Below are positions 33,933-42,254 of a DNA stretch of 53,386 nt, piece after piece. The position numbers and the translations under genes are program-made. Position 1 is the stretch's first letter; every line of letters begins with the position of its first letter. The notes beneath the pieces are model-generated. The model was given only the letters and a program-made list of their open reading frames with translations, was not told the origin of the DNA and ran no database searches. Origin of the DNA: Clostridiaceae bacterium. Its GTDB lineage: Bacteria > Bacillota > Clostridia > DSM-8532. The DNA is taken from the NCBI GenBank assembly GCA_012719645.1, contig JAAXZX010000060.1, positions 1 to 53,386 of the forward strand. The letters are read 5' to 3'.

Positions 33933-35675
33933 TTATTCAATAACCAGTGCCTTCCATTCTTCATAATGCTTGATTTGCTTCAGGTTCCTCTCGAAAACGG
34001 GCCAAACGCTTTCATTCGCGAAATTGGCCGCCCAAACGCAGGCTCCCGCCAGGTTGTACTTATGAACCAGCGAGGTCTTGGCATTGACCGCGTCCGCATC
34101 CTCAATCCACATCCTGATGGTTTTCCCGTCCTTCTCGTATGTGGCATGGTACTGGCCGGTATGCGGGTTCCATACAACCGTTGCGTCGTTCTCCTCAACC
34201 CTTTTCCATGCGCCGTCTATGGTAAGCGCGGCGACATATGAGGTCTTGATCTTGCCGTCAACCTCTTCCTCCTGCCACAGCCTGGTATAGAGCGGAACAC
34301 CCAAAAGCAGCTTGTTTGCGGGCACCTCCTCCAGGGTAGCCATCAGGCGGTCCTCCACCCATTGGAGCTCGGCGCTGGAACCGGGCTTGGGCCAATTCTG
34401 GTCGTAGGTCATGAGGCATACATAATCCACGGTTTCGCCCAGGGCTTTCCTGTCATGGGAAAGGGACCAGGTCTCGCTGCCGCCGGGCACGCCCACGGCT
34501 ACCGAGACCACAAGCCCCTGCTCCCGAAGGAGCGGGGTGATCTCCCTTACAAACTGGGTATATGCATCCTTGTCCCTGAGATAGATATTCTCGAAATCAA
34601 GGTTGATGCCGTCCAGTTCATAAAGGGACGCATAGGCAAGTATCTGCTTTATGACCTTATGCCTCAGCTCAGTGCTGTTGAGTATCATGCTTGTCCCTTC
34701 AATGTCATTGAAGGAGTTGGCAAAAAGCGCCCATACCTGCCAGCCGTTGCTGTGGGCCCATTCTATGTACTCAAGGTTCGCACGGTTCTTGATGGTTCCT
34801 TCCCGGTCAATGATCTCAAACCAGGTCGGGGACATTATATCGATACCGGGTGACTTTTCCCTGCTGAACTCCATGTATTTCTTGCTGTAGGTCATATCCC
34901 ACACCAGGCCGATCTTGCCCGAAGGAAGAACCGGCGCAGTTGCGCTGCGCCTGTCAGGGTCCTCCTCTGTCATGACAATGTCCCGCACCACCACGTCAGC
35001 CTTGGGTATATAACCGAAGATGCCGTCGTAGGTGCGCACCCTGTACCAGGATTCGTATTCCTCAAAGATTACCAGTTCGGCTGCCTGTGTGCCCAGTTCC
35101 GCCTCGCTGAACGTCCTTACAATGGGATGCTTGATGCTCATGCCTGTCCTGATTACGGCTTCGGCGCTCAAGGGCTCACCTATGCGGTATATGCTGTTTC
35201 TGTGGTCAACGATCACCACGTCCTGCTCAGGCATGTACCTGAGGTTTATCCGGTAAAAGTCCTTCAGAAAATCTATGGGGATATACAGGACACCGTTCTC
35301 TTCCACGGGAGGGAACTGGAGATCCATGGGCTCCTCATTCACCAGGGCTTCCAGCTTCCCGGTTTCCATCCGGATTACCCGGTCCTTTGTGGTGATGATC
35401 ACTTTCTGCTGCTCTTCATCCCACCATATATACGGATCAATGTGTTTTTTCACTGTATCGAAGGGCAGAAGGACCCTGCCTTCCCTGACAAGGGGCGGGG
35501 CTTTTTCCCTGATTACCTGGGAACCGATGACAAGACGTGTTTCGGGAATATCGTCAAAGAAACCAACAACCTGGGTATTGGGCTCCCTGGCCTTAAGCCA
35601 GAAATAATAACCCAGTACCAGGCATAAGACCACTGCCAGATAAATGGACAACATAGCGATTAGTCTTTTACGCAT
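33933..35675 (-). CDS. GH18 glycosidase with N-terminal Cu-amine-oxidase-like and SH3 modules
   Basis: A 580-residue membrane-anchored protein: signal-anchor helix at 8-27, a copper-amine-oxidase-N-like module (about 42-158, FPPVEENGVLYIPIDFLKDFY), an SH3-like module (about 175-232, ESWYRVRTYDGIFGYIP), and a GH18 barrel (255-560). The catalytic signature is DGINLDFE (355-362) with proton donor Glu 362, and the closing barrel strands carry MTYDQNWP and GVPLYTRLW. Related clostridial proteins (SleL/YaaH-like and CAO-SH3-GH18 types) act on spore cortex or cell-wall glycan. No LysM domain. Start at 35675 with GGGGGA upstream. Confidence 0.85.
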   Translation of the reverse strand: MRKRLIAMLSIYLAVVLCLVLGYYFWLKAREPNTQVVGFFDDIPETRLVIGSQVIREKAPPLVREGRVLLPFDTVKKHIDPYIWWDEEQQKVIITTKDRVIRMETGKLEALVNEEPMDLQFPPVEENGVLYIPIDFLKDFYRINLRYMPEQDVVIVDHRNSIYRIGEPLSAEAVIRTGMSIKHPIVRTFSEAELGTQAAELVIFEEYESWYRVRTYDGIFGYIPKADVVVRDIVMTEEDPDRRSATAPVLPSGKIGLVWDMTYSKKYMEFSREKSPGIDIMSPTWFEIIDREGTIKNRANLEYIEWAHSNGWQVWALFANSFNDIEGTSMILNSTELRHKVIKQILAYASLYELDGINLDFENIYLRDKDAYTQFVREITPLLREQGLVVSVAVGVPGGSETWSLSHDRKALGETVDYVCLMTYDQNWPKPGSSAELQWVEDRLMATLEEVPANKLLLGVPLYTRLWQEEEVDGKIKTSYVAALTIDGAWKRVEENDATVVWNPHTGQYHATYEKDGKTIRMWIEDADAVNAKTSLVHKYNLAGACVWAANFANESVWPVFERNLKQIKHYEEWKALVIE

Positions 35676-35756
35676 GATATTCCCCCGAGAAAACATTTCA
35701 GATCAATTTAGCGTTATTTCCTGTTGTTTAAGGACCGCGAGGTCCTTTATCCTTTA

Positions 35757-36254
35757 CTATTTGAATACCTTTCTGGGGATGAATGTCCTGAAATTGTCTA
35801 TCATTCTTTCTTCAGGCTCAAAGAGCAGCACCTTCTGGGTCCCCTCCTGGGACATGAAAACAAACCATTTCTCTTTTTGCGGGTCGTTGGATGAATAGTC
35901 CAGCACGGTTTTCGTCTGCCGGATCTGTGGGGTATACTGGTCCGAGTTCACCCTGGCAACTACTTCGAATTCTTTGCAGTTTGCGCTGAAAACCCTTTTC
36001 CTTTTCCTTTGGTTGATTATCATGTCTATATCGAGATCACCATTGGTGACAATATACTCATACTCGATATTCCTCATTGCAGCCAGGTAATAGGCTACGT
36101 AAAAAAGGCCCGCTATAACGATGGGAGCAAAAAAGCCCAGAAAAAGAAGGGCAAAATAACTGGCCAGCAGTGCGGTGATGAACAGCATGACCATGTATGT
36201 TATGTCCACAGGGGTCTTTTTACGCCTTACGATCTTTTCTATAAATACATCCAT
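35757..36254 (-). CDS. DUF6106 family membrane protein
   Basis: A 165-residue protein with two hydrophobic helices (about 18-40 and 42-60) and a conserved soluble part (NIEYEYIVTNGDLDIDMIINQRKRKRVFSANCKEFEVV in essence, residues 62-100). The pattern EYxVTNGDLDIDxIxxQRxRK is a clostridial family I associate with DUF6106. It is followed by an AAGGACC/GGTCCTT hairpin (35730-35747) and then the GH18 gene. Function unknown. Confidence 0.72.
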   Translation of the reverse strand: MDVFIEKIVRRKKTPVDITYMVMLFITALLASYFALLFLGFFAPIVIAGLFYVAYYLAAMRNIEYEYIVTNGDLDIDMIINQRKRKRVFSANCKEFEVVARVNSDQYTPQIRQTKTVLDYSSNDPQKEKWFVFMSQEGTQKVLLFEPEERMIDNFRTFIPRKVFK

Positions 36255-36483
36255 AGGCTGTACCTCCCGGAAACCGTCTTCCTTGGTGTTTCCTCGTTTT
36301 ATTCTACCATACCCGTTGAAGCATAATCAATTACCGCGCCGTAACCCGCCCCATGCTTTTATTGGCAAAGTCGCCGGGCGAAACCTGCCAGGCATGGTCA
36401 TGGTCTGTATCAACCGAATGGAGGTGGCTGTGACGCATATGGATTGATCCGAAAAACTATGGAGCATGCAGGACAGGATTTGA

Positions 36484-37098
36484 TCAGGGGGATCCTCCCA
36501 GTGTCCGGACCAGTTGGCTGAAGGCCGACTTGACATTTTCAAAAAGGCTCCGGGGGTCGATATGGGTTTCAACAACGTGTTTACGGATAACAGCCAGGGT
36601 TTCCTGCATGTCCTGCCGGCCCTGCATCAGGACTATGATGCCCAGTATGGCAAAACAGGCAAGGGCCTGCTTGATAACCTTGATGGCTATCAGGGTTGCC
36701 CTGTTGTCCTCAATCTGGGCACGCTGGCTTGTATAACTTTTGCCGGAAGGGTATGCAGGTGTCCGATACCTCTGTTGCTGATACAACTTCCTGTACAGGG
36801 GATGGTCCCGTTTCCGCAGGGCATTCAGCGTTTCTGATATTGTAATCCTATCCCCGCGGTTATGTACCGGGCTCCTGTATTCCAAAACGGGCCGTATGAG
36901 ATCACCTTTGTCGGGGAGTGCAGCTTCATTTTCCCGCCAGGAGACCCGGGGAAAGCTCCGGGTTTCAGGCTCCGGGTTCTGGCAGGTTACGCTATTTTCA
37001 GATGCTTCCTCCCTGGGCCTGTCTTCGGCTGGATGCGTAAGCCGCCTTTTCTGAATGTATCTGCGGTACTTGAGTTCTCCGGATTCTGTATCTGGCAT
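36484..37098 (-). CDS. Membrane-anchored protein resembling SpoIVFA/M23 N-terminus, peptidase missing
   Basis: About 204 residues from the ATG at 37098, with GGGGGA 9 bases upstream. The first 130 residues are basic, low in complexity and rich in Arg, Pro and Glu; a membrane segment lies at 145-158 (ALACFAILGIIVLM), and a short extracellular part ends in LGGSP. In related Clostridia the gene in this position, after mgsA, encodes an M23-family protein (SpoIVFA-like) with the same arrangement but with a peptidase domain after the helix, followed by an M50 protease. Here the peptidase and M50 gene are absent. It may be a shortened homologue or unrelated. A terminator at 37193-37218 separates it from mgsA. 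Confidence 0.6.
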   Translation of the reverse strand: MPDTESGELKYRRYIQKRRLTHPAEDRPREEASENSVTCQNPEPETRSFPRVSWRENEAALPDKGDLIRPVLEYRSPVHNRGDRITISETLNALRKRDHPLYRKLYQQQRYRTPAYPSGKSYTSQRAQIEDNRATLIAIKVIKQALACFAILGIIVLMQGRQDMQETLAVIRKHVVETHIDPRSLFENVKSAFSQLVRTLGGSP

Positions 37099-37192
37099 GG
37101 CCGCTGTTCCCCCTGGCACTGGTCATCTTATGAATCATATGACATGCCGCCCGGGGATATGCCCATACCGCATGTCCCGAAACGTATCCAAA

Positions 37193-37218
37193 AGAAAAAA
37201 GCTGCCTGATCAGGCAGC
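37193..37218 (-). terminator. Intrinsic terminator of the min-mgsA unit
   Basis: GCTGCCTGATCAGGCAGC (37201-37218) is a perfect palindrome, followed on the minus strand by TTTTTTCTTTT. It lies just after the mgsA-like gene. Confidence 0.88.
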
Positions 37219-37235
37219 CTCGTCATGTCCTGAGT

Positions 37236-37631
37236 TTATCTTTTTTCCACCAGTTCCCTCCAGGCGAAATCGCCGCGCTGGAGCCCGTTGATCAGGATCT
37301 CGGCAGTAGCAAGGTTGGTGGCGATGGGGATGTTGTTGCGGTCACAGAAAGACCATAGCTCCACGAGGGTATCATTGCTTTTCATTTCATCGGGATCGGC
37401 GAAATATATTACCAGGTCCATCTCGTTGTAGGCGATCCTCGCTATAATCTGCTGTTCCCCAAGTTTTCCGAAATCCAGCGTGAAAACATCAAGATCGGCG
37501 GCCTCGGAAACAATAGCTCCGGTGCGGCCGGTAGCAAACAGGGAATGTTTCGACAGAACATTCTTGTAGGCTATGCAGAAGGCTTCCATAAGCTCCTTTT
37601 TGTTATCGTGCGCTATAAGGGCTATATTCAT
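37236..37631 (-). CDS. mgsA: Methylglyoxal synthase-like protein, catalytic residues altered
   Basis: A 131-residue MGS-fold protein. Family features are present: IALIAHD (2-9) with His 8, FATGRTG (32-38) for phosphate binding, ADP (78-80) and IPIATNLATAEILI (101-114). The key block GG-D-QQ, whose Asp is the catalytic base in E. coli MgsA (Asp 71), reads GEQQ here with Glu 59; the PHD segment that carries His 98 reads KSND. Methylglyoxal synthesis from dihydroxyacetone phosphate is therefore doubtful, although the fold is intact. It follows minE and ends at a strong terminator. A regulatory or different phosphate-binding role is possible. Confidence 0.8.
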   Translation of the reverse strand: MNIALIAHDNKKELMEAFCIAYKNVLSKHSLFATGRTGAIVSEAADLDVFTLDFGKLGEQQIIARIAYNEMDLVIYFADPDEMKSNDTLVELWSFCDRNNIPIATNLATAEILINGLQRGDFAWRELVEKR

Positions 37632-37662
37632 ACCATCCTCCGCAAAAAGACCCGAAAACCTG

Positions 37663-37947
37663 TTATCGGCCCGCGTTTTTCATGCCTTTAATGGGAATAT
37701 TGGCAACCAGTGCCGGAACCACTCTCTCGCCGTCATCGCTGCTGGTCTTGGTCAGTTTTATATCAAGGGCATCTTCGTCAATCTCCATATAGTTTTGAAT
37801 CACCCTGATAATCTCGCTCTTAACCATCTCCAGAAACTGGGGCGATACATTGGAACGATCGTGAATCAGGACCAGTTTCAGCCGCTCTTTTGCTACCTTG
37901 CCGGGGGTTTCCTTCTTAAGTCCCAGCAGTTTCAGCAAGTCCATCAT
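37663..37947 (-). CDS. minE: Cell division topological specificity factor MinE
   Basis: A 94-residue MinE. The N-terminal anti-MinCD helix (MDLLKLLGLKKETPGKVAKERLKLVL in essence, residues 2-27) and the conserved LVLIHDRSN (25-33) are followed by the dimeric beta-sheet domain. MinE stimulates MinD ATPase and drives the oscillation that keeps the divisome at midcell. Start at 37947 with GGAGGG 7 bases upstream; the longer reading to 37965 is not favoured. It follows minD by 14 bases. Confidence 0.93.
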   Translation of the reverse strand: MMDLLKLLGLKKETPGKVAKERLKLVLIHDRSNVSPQFLEMVKSEIIRVIQNYMEIDEDALDIKLTKTSSDDGERVVPALVANIPIKGMKNAGR

Positions 37948-37961
37948 AGAATTTCCCTCCC

Positions 37962-38762
37962 TCAAGCAGGTTTTATACCAAACAGCTTCTTCATCTTACT
38001 GAAGAATCCCCCCGAACCGTTTAAATCCATAAAGGGAACCGATTCACCCAAAACACGTTTGGTAATGTTGCGATAAGCCTGACCTGCCTGGGATTTGTTA
38101 TCCGTAACTGCTGGTTCTCCTTTGTTCGTTGATATTATTATATTTTCATCGTCAGGTACAACACCGATCAGATCGATAGCCAGGATATCGATGATATCCT
38201 CTATGGACATCATATCCCCGCGCTTTACCATATCCTGTCTCACGCGGTTGATCAGAAGCTTCGGGCTGCGGATCTCGTTTGCTTCCAATAGCCCGATGAT
38301 GCGGTCAGCGTCGCGGACGGCGGAGACCTCAGGGGTGGTTACAACAAATGCCTTGTCCGCGCCGGCGATGGCGTTTTTAAAGCCCTGTTCAATACCTGCG
38401 GGACAGTCTATCAGTATATAATCAAATTCGCTCCTGAGTTCATCACAGAGTTTTATCATCTGGGAAGGATTTATGGAGTTCTTGTCACGGGTCTGGGCTG
38501 CCGGCAGAAGGTACAGCCCGTCAAAGCGCTTGTCTTTTATAAGAGCCTGTTTCAGGCGGCATGTTCCTTCCACAACATCAACTATATCGTAGACTATCCT
38601 GTTTTCCAGCCCCATGACTACGTCGAGGTTGCGAAGGCCGATGTCGGTGTCGAGCAGGACAACCTTCTTTCCAAGAAGGGCCAGCCCGGCGCCTATATTG
38701 GCAGTAGTCGTGGTCTTGCCAACTCCGCCTTTGCCGGAAGTAATTACGATAACTTCACTCAT
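37962..38762 (-). CDS. minD: Septum site-determining protein MinD
   Basis: A 266-residue deviant Walker ATPase: GKGGVGKTTTT (10-20), LLDTDIGLRNLD (37-48), VIIDCPAGIE-like YILIDCPAGIE (near 118), and the C-terminal amphipathic membrane-targeting helix FFSKMKKLFGIKP. It brings MinC to the membrane at the poles. AAGGAG lies 7 bases before the ATG. A separate promoter lies in the 146-base gap behind minC. Confidence 0.96.
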   Translation of the reverse strand: MSEVIVITSGKGGVGKTTTTANIGAGLALLGKKVVLLDTDIGLRNLDVVMGLENRIVYDIVDVVEGTCRLKQALIKDKRFDGLYLLPAAQTRDKNSINPSQMIKLCDELRSEFDYILIDCPAGIEQGFKNAIAGADKAFVVTTPEVSAVRDADRIIGLLEANEIRSPKLLINRVRQDMVKRGDMMSIEDIIDILAIDLIGVVPDDENIIISTNKGEPAVTDNKSQAGQAYRNITKRVLGESVPFMDLNGSGGFFSKMKKLFGIKPA

Positions 38763-38872
38763 ATGTACACTCCTTCAGCCTTTATAGAGAATTTATCCTG
38801 TAGTGCTTTCATTTACTTTTATTGTGCAAACCGGGCACCGGCATTATGTTTTCTGCTGACAATTCTCTTTTT

Positions 38873-38901
38873 ATGGTATCTGTTTTTGGGCTAAAAGTCA
38901 A
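38873..38901 (-). promoter_or_regulatory. Sigma-A promoter of minDE-mgsA
   Basis: On the minus strand TTGACT (38896-38901), 17-base spacer, TACCAT (38873-38878), 110 bases before minD. It allows minD, minE and mgsA to be transcribed without minC. Confidence 0.5.
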
Positions 38902-38908
38902 CGATAGC

Positions 38909-39580
38909 CTATGCCGGTTCCACAATTATAAGCCCGTCCCTGATAGTGGCTATTTCCGGTGAAAGGGCACTGTCCTCCGGATCATCGGGACGCCTGGCAA
39001 TTGCCTCGGCGATCCTGATCTGGGTCGGTTTAAGAGACAGGGCGTAAACGAAAGCCTCCTTGTTCCCGCCAGCCCCGGCATGGACCATGCCCCTGAGCGT
39101 TCCAAGAACGATTACATTGCCTGAAGCTATGATCTCGCCGCCGGGATTCACATCGCCGATTACAACTATACTGCCGTCATATTCGATCCGCGTTCCTCCC
39201 CTTACGGTGCTCCTTATAAACTTGCAGTTGTCCTCGTTGATGTCACCCGGAAAAAACCTGCGGATGCCCGCGGCAGTCGCGGTTGGTGCAGTAGGCGCTT
39301 CGGTTTTCTGCGGCTGCCTGTTTTCCTCGTCCCTTGAAAAGCTTTCTATCACAGCTTTGCTCTTTTCGTCCAGGATAGCCTTGAACCTGGCTTCATCATC
39401 TTCCGAGAGCTGCGGGCCCCTGTATGTCACCTTGATCCGCGCTCCCTTGAAAAAGCGTGAGGCAGCGCTTACCTTGGCCTCTATTTCGCTCATGATCCGG
39501 TCGGGAGTATATCCCTCGGGAATTACGATGACAAGTCCTTCGGAATTTCCTTTGAATACTATGCCTTTTCCTTCCTGCAT
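38909..39580 (-). CDS. minC: Septum site-determining protein MinC
   Basis: A 223-residue FtsZ inhibitor. The N-terminal domain (1-90) is linked by a Pro/Thr/Ala-rich segment (90-110) to the C-terminal beta-helix (IRSTVRGGTRIEYDGSIVVIGDVNPGGEIIASGNVIVLGTLRGMVHAG, read from about 125 to 175), the diagnostic MinC part that binds MinD. AAAGGAG precedes the ATG by 9 bases. It lies after the PBP2 gene, 73 bases away, with a repeat in between, in the usual mre-mrdA-min order. Confidence 0.95.
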   Translation of the reverse strand: MQEGKGIVFKGNSEGLVIVIPEGYTPDRIMSEIEAKVSAASRFFKGARIKVTYRGPQLSEDDEARFKAILDEKSKAVIESFSRDEENRQPQKTEAPTAPTATAAGIRRFFPGDINEDNCKFIRSTVRGGTRIEYDGSIVVIGDVNPGGEIIASGNVIVLGTLRGMVHAGAGGNKEAFVYALSLKPTQIRIAEAIARRPDDPEDSALSPEIATIRDGLIIVEPA

Positions 39581-39612
39581 AGATACTGACTCCTTTTGTA
39601 TATTTCCGGAGG

Positions 39613-39656
39613 CGAGAGGTTAGAGGTTGGATCCAACATCTCACATCTCACTTCTA
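39613..39656. repeat. Second heptamer-type inverted repeat
   Basis: The centre TTGGATCCAA (39627-39636) is a perfect palindrome. The left arm has GAGAGG-TTAGAGG-TTGGATC; the right arm reversed reads TAGAAG-TGAGATG-TGAGATG-TTGGATC, again in steps of seven. It is a relative of the repeat at 13057-13163. The TAG stop of the PBP2 gene lies at 39654-39656, inside the right arm. Confidence 0.7.
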
Positions 39657-41735
39657 CCAAATCACCTCAACCGTAGAGGCGAGGGACTCATCCTCGGTTT
39701 CATTCAGCCTGAAGTAGGCCATCATTATATCCTTGGCTATGGGAGCCGTCCAGGAACCCCATACGCCATGCTCCACCACTACCGCAATGGCGATCTGGGG
39801 ATCGTCGTAGGGCGCGTAGCAGACGAAAAGTCCATTGGAAGACTCCGTATCCTCCCTGCCGGTTTCCGACGTTCCGGTTTTACCGGCCACTGTGAACGGG
39901 AAGTCCCGGAACACGTTGGCCGCCGTACCGTCATTCCTGTGGGTAACCGCCACCATTCCGGCCTGGACGGCTTTTATTGTTTCCTGTTTGACAGGGATCT
40001 CATAATGCTCGTCAGGAGCCTCGTAAACAACTTCCCCTTCGGGCGATATCGCCATCTTGATCAGGTGGGGTGTGCACCTTTGCCCGCCATTGGCGATGGA
40101 ACTGATATAATTGGTGATCTGGACGGGAGTAAACGCGTTATACAGCTGTCCGATGGCAGCCATGGCCGTATTGGCGGGATACCAGTCTTCATCGAAGTAG
40201 GTTTTTTTGAATTCCCTTGACGCGATCCTCCCTACAGATTCGGTAATCTCTATGCCTGTGGGCTGCGCCAGGCCGAATTCCTTGGCCCACTTCACGATGT
40301 TGTCAATGCCGGTCATGACGCCAACCTTGTAGAAGAACATGTTGCTGGAGGTTGCAAGGGCCTTGGTCAGGGCAATTTTACCCTGGTTTCCCTCAAGATT
40401 GGTCATCATCAGCCCGCCAACCTCTTCCTTGTAAGGGCAGTTGATCAGGGTTGTGGGCGTGATAGTCCCGCTTTCCAGCGCCGCCACCGCTACCAGGGGC
40501 TTGTAAGTTGACCCGGGGGCATATATTTCCTGGGTTGCCCTGTTCCACATGGGATTGCCGGCCTGGTTCAGTATCGCCGCCTTGGCCTCGTTATCGTCGC
40601 TGAGGAACACCGCAGGGTCATAATCCGGGTAACTTACCATGGCCAGGATCTCACCTGTTTTGACGTTCATGACTACGACAGCGCCGGCATCTGCGTCGCC
40701 GAAATTCTTGCTGTGGGGCTTCTTCCGGATCTCCTCTATATTGCGCTTGAGGGATTCCAACGCCACCTTCTGGAGTTCCAGGTCGATGGTGAGATATACC
40801 TTGTTTCCGGGAACAGGGGAGCGATCGATGGTGAAGGCGGTGGTCCTGCCGTTTTCATCCACTTCCTTGGATATAAGGCCGCTCACCCCCCTGAGCAGGG
40901 GTTCCGCCGCGCTCTCAATTCCCATAATGCCTACAATGTCGGATTTGGTATAGTACTTGTCCGGGTATTCCTGCGAGAGCCTGTCATACTGTTCCTGGGA
41001 AATATACCCCACATAGCCGAGCACATGGGACACCAGTTGGGCGTTGTAATACACCCTGTATGGCTTGACATAGGTGGAGAAGCCCTTGAAATAACTGCTC
41101 CTCTCCTCGATCTCGGCCATTGCCAGGGCTGGTATGTCATCGGCTATTATCAGCGGATTCTGGATGCTGGGCCGGTTTACAAGCACTTCATACCTGAGCT
41201 TCATGATTTCGAAGGCTTCCTCATCGGTATACGACGGATCGATCTGGAAGGTTTTTTCCCTCAGGTACCTGAAGACCTGATCGGCCGTGATAAGGTACTG
41301 GGCATCATTCTTGTCCACCACGATCCCATTGATAAAGCTTTCGGTGTTTTCTGTCTTAAAACGTATGGGGTTGATGTCTATATAATCGGTGAGCCTGCTC
41401 TTGAACCCCTTCCCGTTTTTCTCCAGAAGGGTAATAAAATCATGGAACATCGCGTTCTTTATATCGGGAGGCATGTCCATGTCGACATACTGGACGCAAT
41501 ACCCCATGCGGCTTCCCGCGATGGGGATGCCGTTTCTGTCAAAGATGTCGCCGCGTTTGGGATAGATATAGCCCTGGGTGGATATGCGGCTTTTGGATTG
41601 CTCCATGTAGTATGCGCCGTTTATAAGCTGAATTGTGGCAAGGTTGTAGATAATAATGGCCGTAATGGCCAGTATTATGATCGCCAGCACTATGTAACGA
41701 TCCAAGCCCTTGCGCTTATTTTCCTCGTTACTCAT
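39654..41735 (-). CDS. mrdA: Penicillin-binding protein 2 (elongasome transpeptidase)
   Basis: A 693-residue class B PBP: transmembrane helix at 14-32, the dimerisation/pedestal region, and the transpeptidase with STYK (409-412), SSN (463-465) and KTG (619-621). RGDIFDRNG (61-69) is the class B N-terminal signature. It cross-links peptidoglycan outside the membrane with RodA and MreBCD during elongation. It overlaps mreD by 4 bases (ATGA). A rodA gene is not in the window. The stop codon is inside a repeat. Confidence 0.95.
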   Translation of the reverse strand: MSNEENKRKGLDRYIVLAIIILAITAIIIYNLATIQLINGAYYMEQSKSRISTQGYIYPKRGDIFDRNGIPIAGSRMGYCVQYVDMDMPPDIKNAMFHDFITLLEKNGKGFKSRLTDYIDINPIRFKTENTESFINGIVVDKNDAQYLITADQVFRYLREKTFQIDPSYTDEEAFEIMKLRYEVLVNRPSIQNPLIIADDIPALAMAEIEERSSYFKGFSTYVKPYRVYYNAQLVSHVLGYVGYISQEQYDRLSQEYPDKYYTKSDIVGIMGIESAAEPLLRGVSGLISKEVDENGRTTAFTIDRSPVPGNKVYLTIDLELQKVALESLKRNIEEIRKKPHSKNFGDADAGAVVVMNVKTGEILAMVSYPDYDPAVFLSDDNEAKAAILNQAGNPMWNRATQEIYAPGSTYKPLVAVAALESGTITPTTLINCPYKEEVGGLMMTNLEGNQGKIALTKALATSSNMFFYKVGVMTGIDNIVKWAKEFGLAQPTGIEITESVGRIASREFKKTYFDEDWYPANTAMAAIGQLYNAFTPVQITNYISSIANGGQRCTPHLIKMAISPEGEVVYEAPDEHYEIPVKQETIKAVQAGMVAVTHRNDGTAANVFRDFPFTVAGKTGTSETGREDTESSNGLFVCYAPYDDPQIAIAVVVEHGVWGSWTAPIAKDIMMAYFRLNETEDESLASTVEVIW

Positions 41736-42253
41736 GACGCTAACCTGTTCCTCTTTCTATCCAGCATGTCAAGTATATTATATACTTTGCCTACAGGCTT
41801 AAAAAGAGGCAATATAAGTATGCTGTTCAGCACAGCCTCGGGCAGCACGACCGTTGAGAACAGCAAAGGGATGTGCTGGTAGCCTCGGAAAAGGAAAATG
41901 ATGAGTATGTAAAGGGTTTCAACCGCAACAGTCGACAGGAAGCCAAAACTCATGAGGACGAGCAGTTTGTCACGATACAGCTTCTCGTTCACCAGGGATA
42001 TGAGGATGGACAGCAGGAACAGCAGCAGGGCATACCAGCCAAGAACCTTCCCCATAAGGATGTCCATGGCCAGTCCGAGCGCGATTCCCATTATGCCGCT
42101 CTCCACCGGGCCCCTCAGCAGGGCGATGACCACCGTAAGGGTTATTAGGATATTAGGCCTGACAGAAAACACCTCAAAATGGCCCATAACCGCGCTTTGA
42201 AGCGCAGCGGCTGCCAGAACGAGAAAACATGCCGCCAGAACCCTGTATCGCAT
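41732..42253 (-). CDS. mreD: Rod shape-determining protein MreD
   Basis: A 173-residue integral membrane protein with five predicted helices; PNILITLTVVIALLRGP and GIALGLAMDILMGKVLGWYALLLF are the recognisable MreD parts. It belongs to the elongasome with MreB, MreC and PBP2. One base separates it from mreC and it overlaps the PBP2 gene. Confidence 0.93.
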   Translation of the reverse strand: MRYRVLAACFLVLAAAALQSAVMGHFEVFSVRPNILITLTVVIALLRGPVESGIMGIALGLAMDILMGKVLGWYALLLFLLSILISLVNEKLYRDKLLVLMSFGFLSTVAVETLYILIIFLFRGYQHIPLLFSTVVLPEAVLNSILILPLFKPVGKVYNILDMLDRKRNRLAS

Positions 42254-42254
42254 T

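Noticed and set aside
36255-36483. Gap after the DUF6106 gene searched for remains of M23 or M50 peptidases
   Set aside because: No HxxxD/HxH or HExxH motif in any frame; apart from weak frames nothing is seen.
40713-41882. Plus-strand open frame of 389 codons opposite the PBP2 gene
   Set aside because: It lies opposite a clear class B PBP with all motifs, has no ribosome site and no recognisable domain; it is a shadow of the GC-rich codon pattern.
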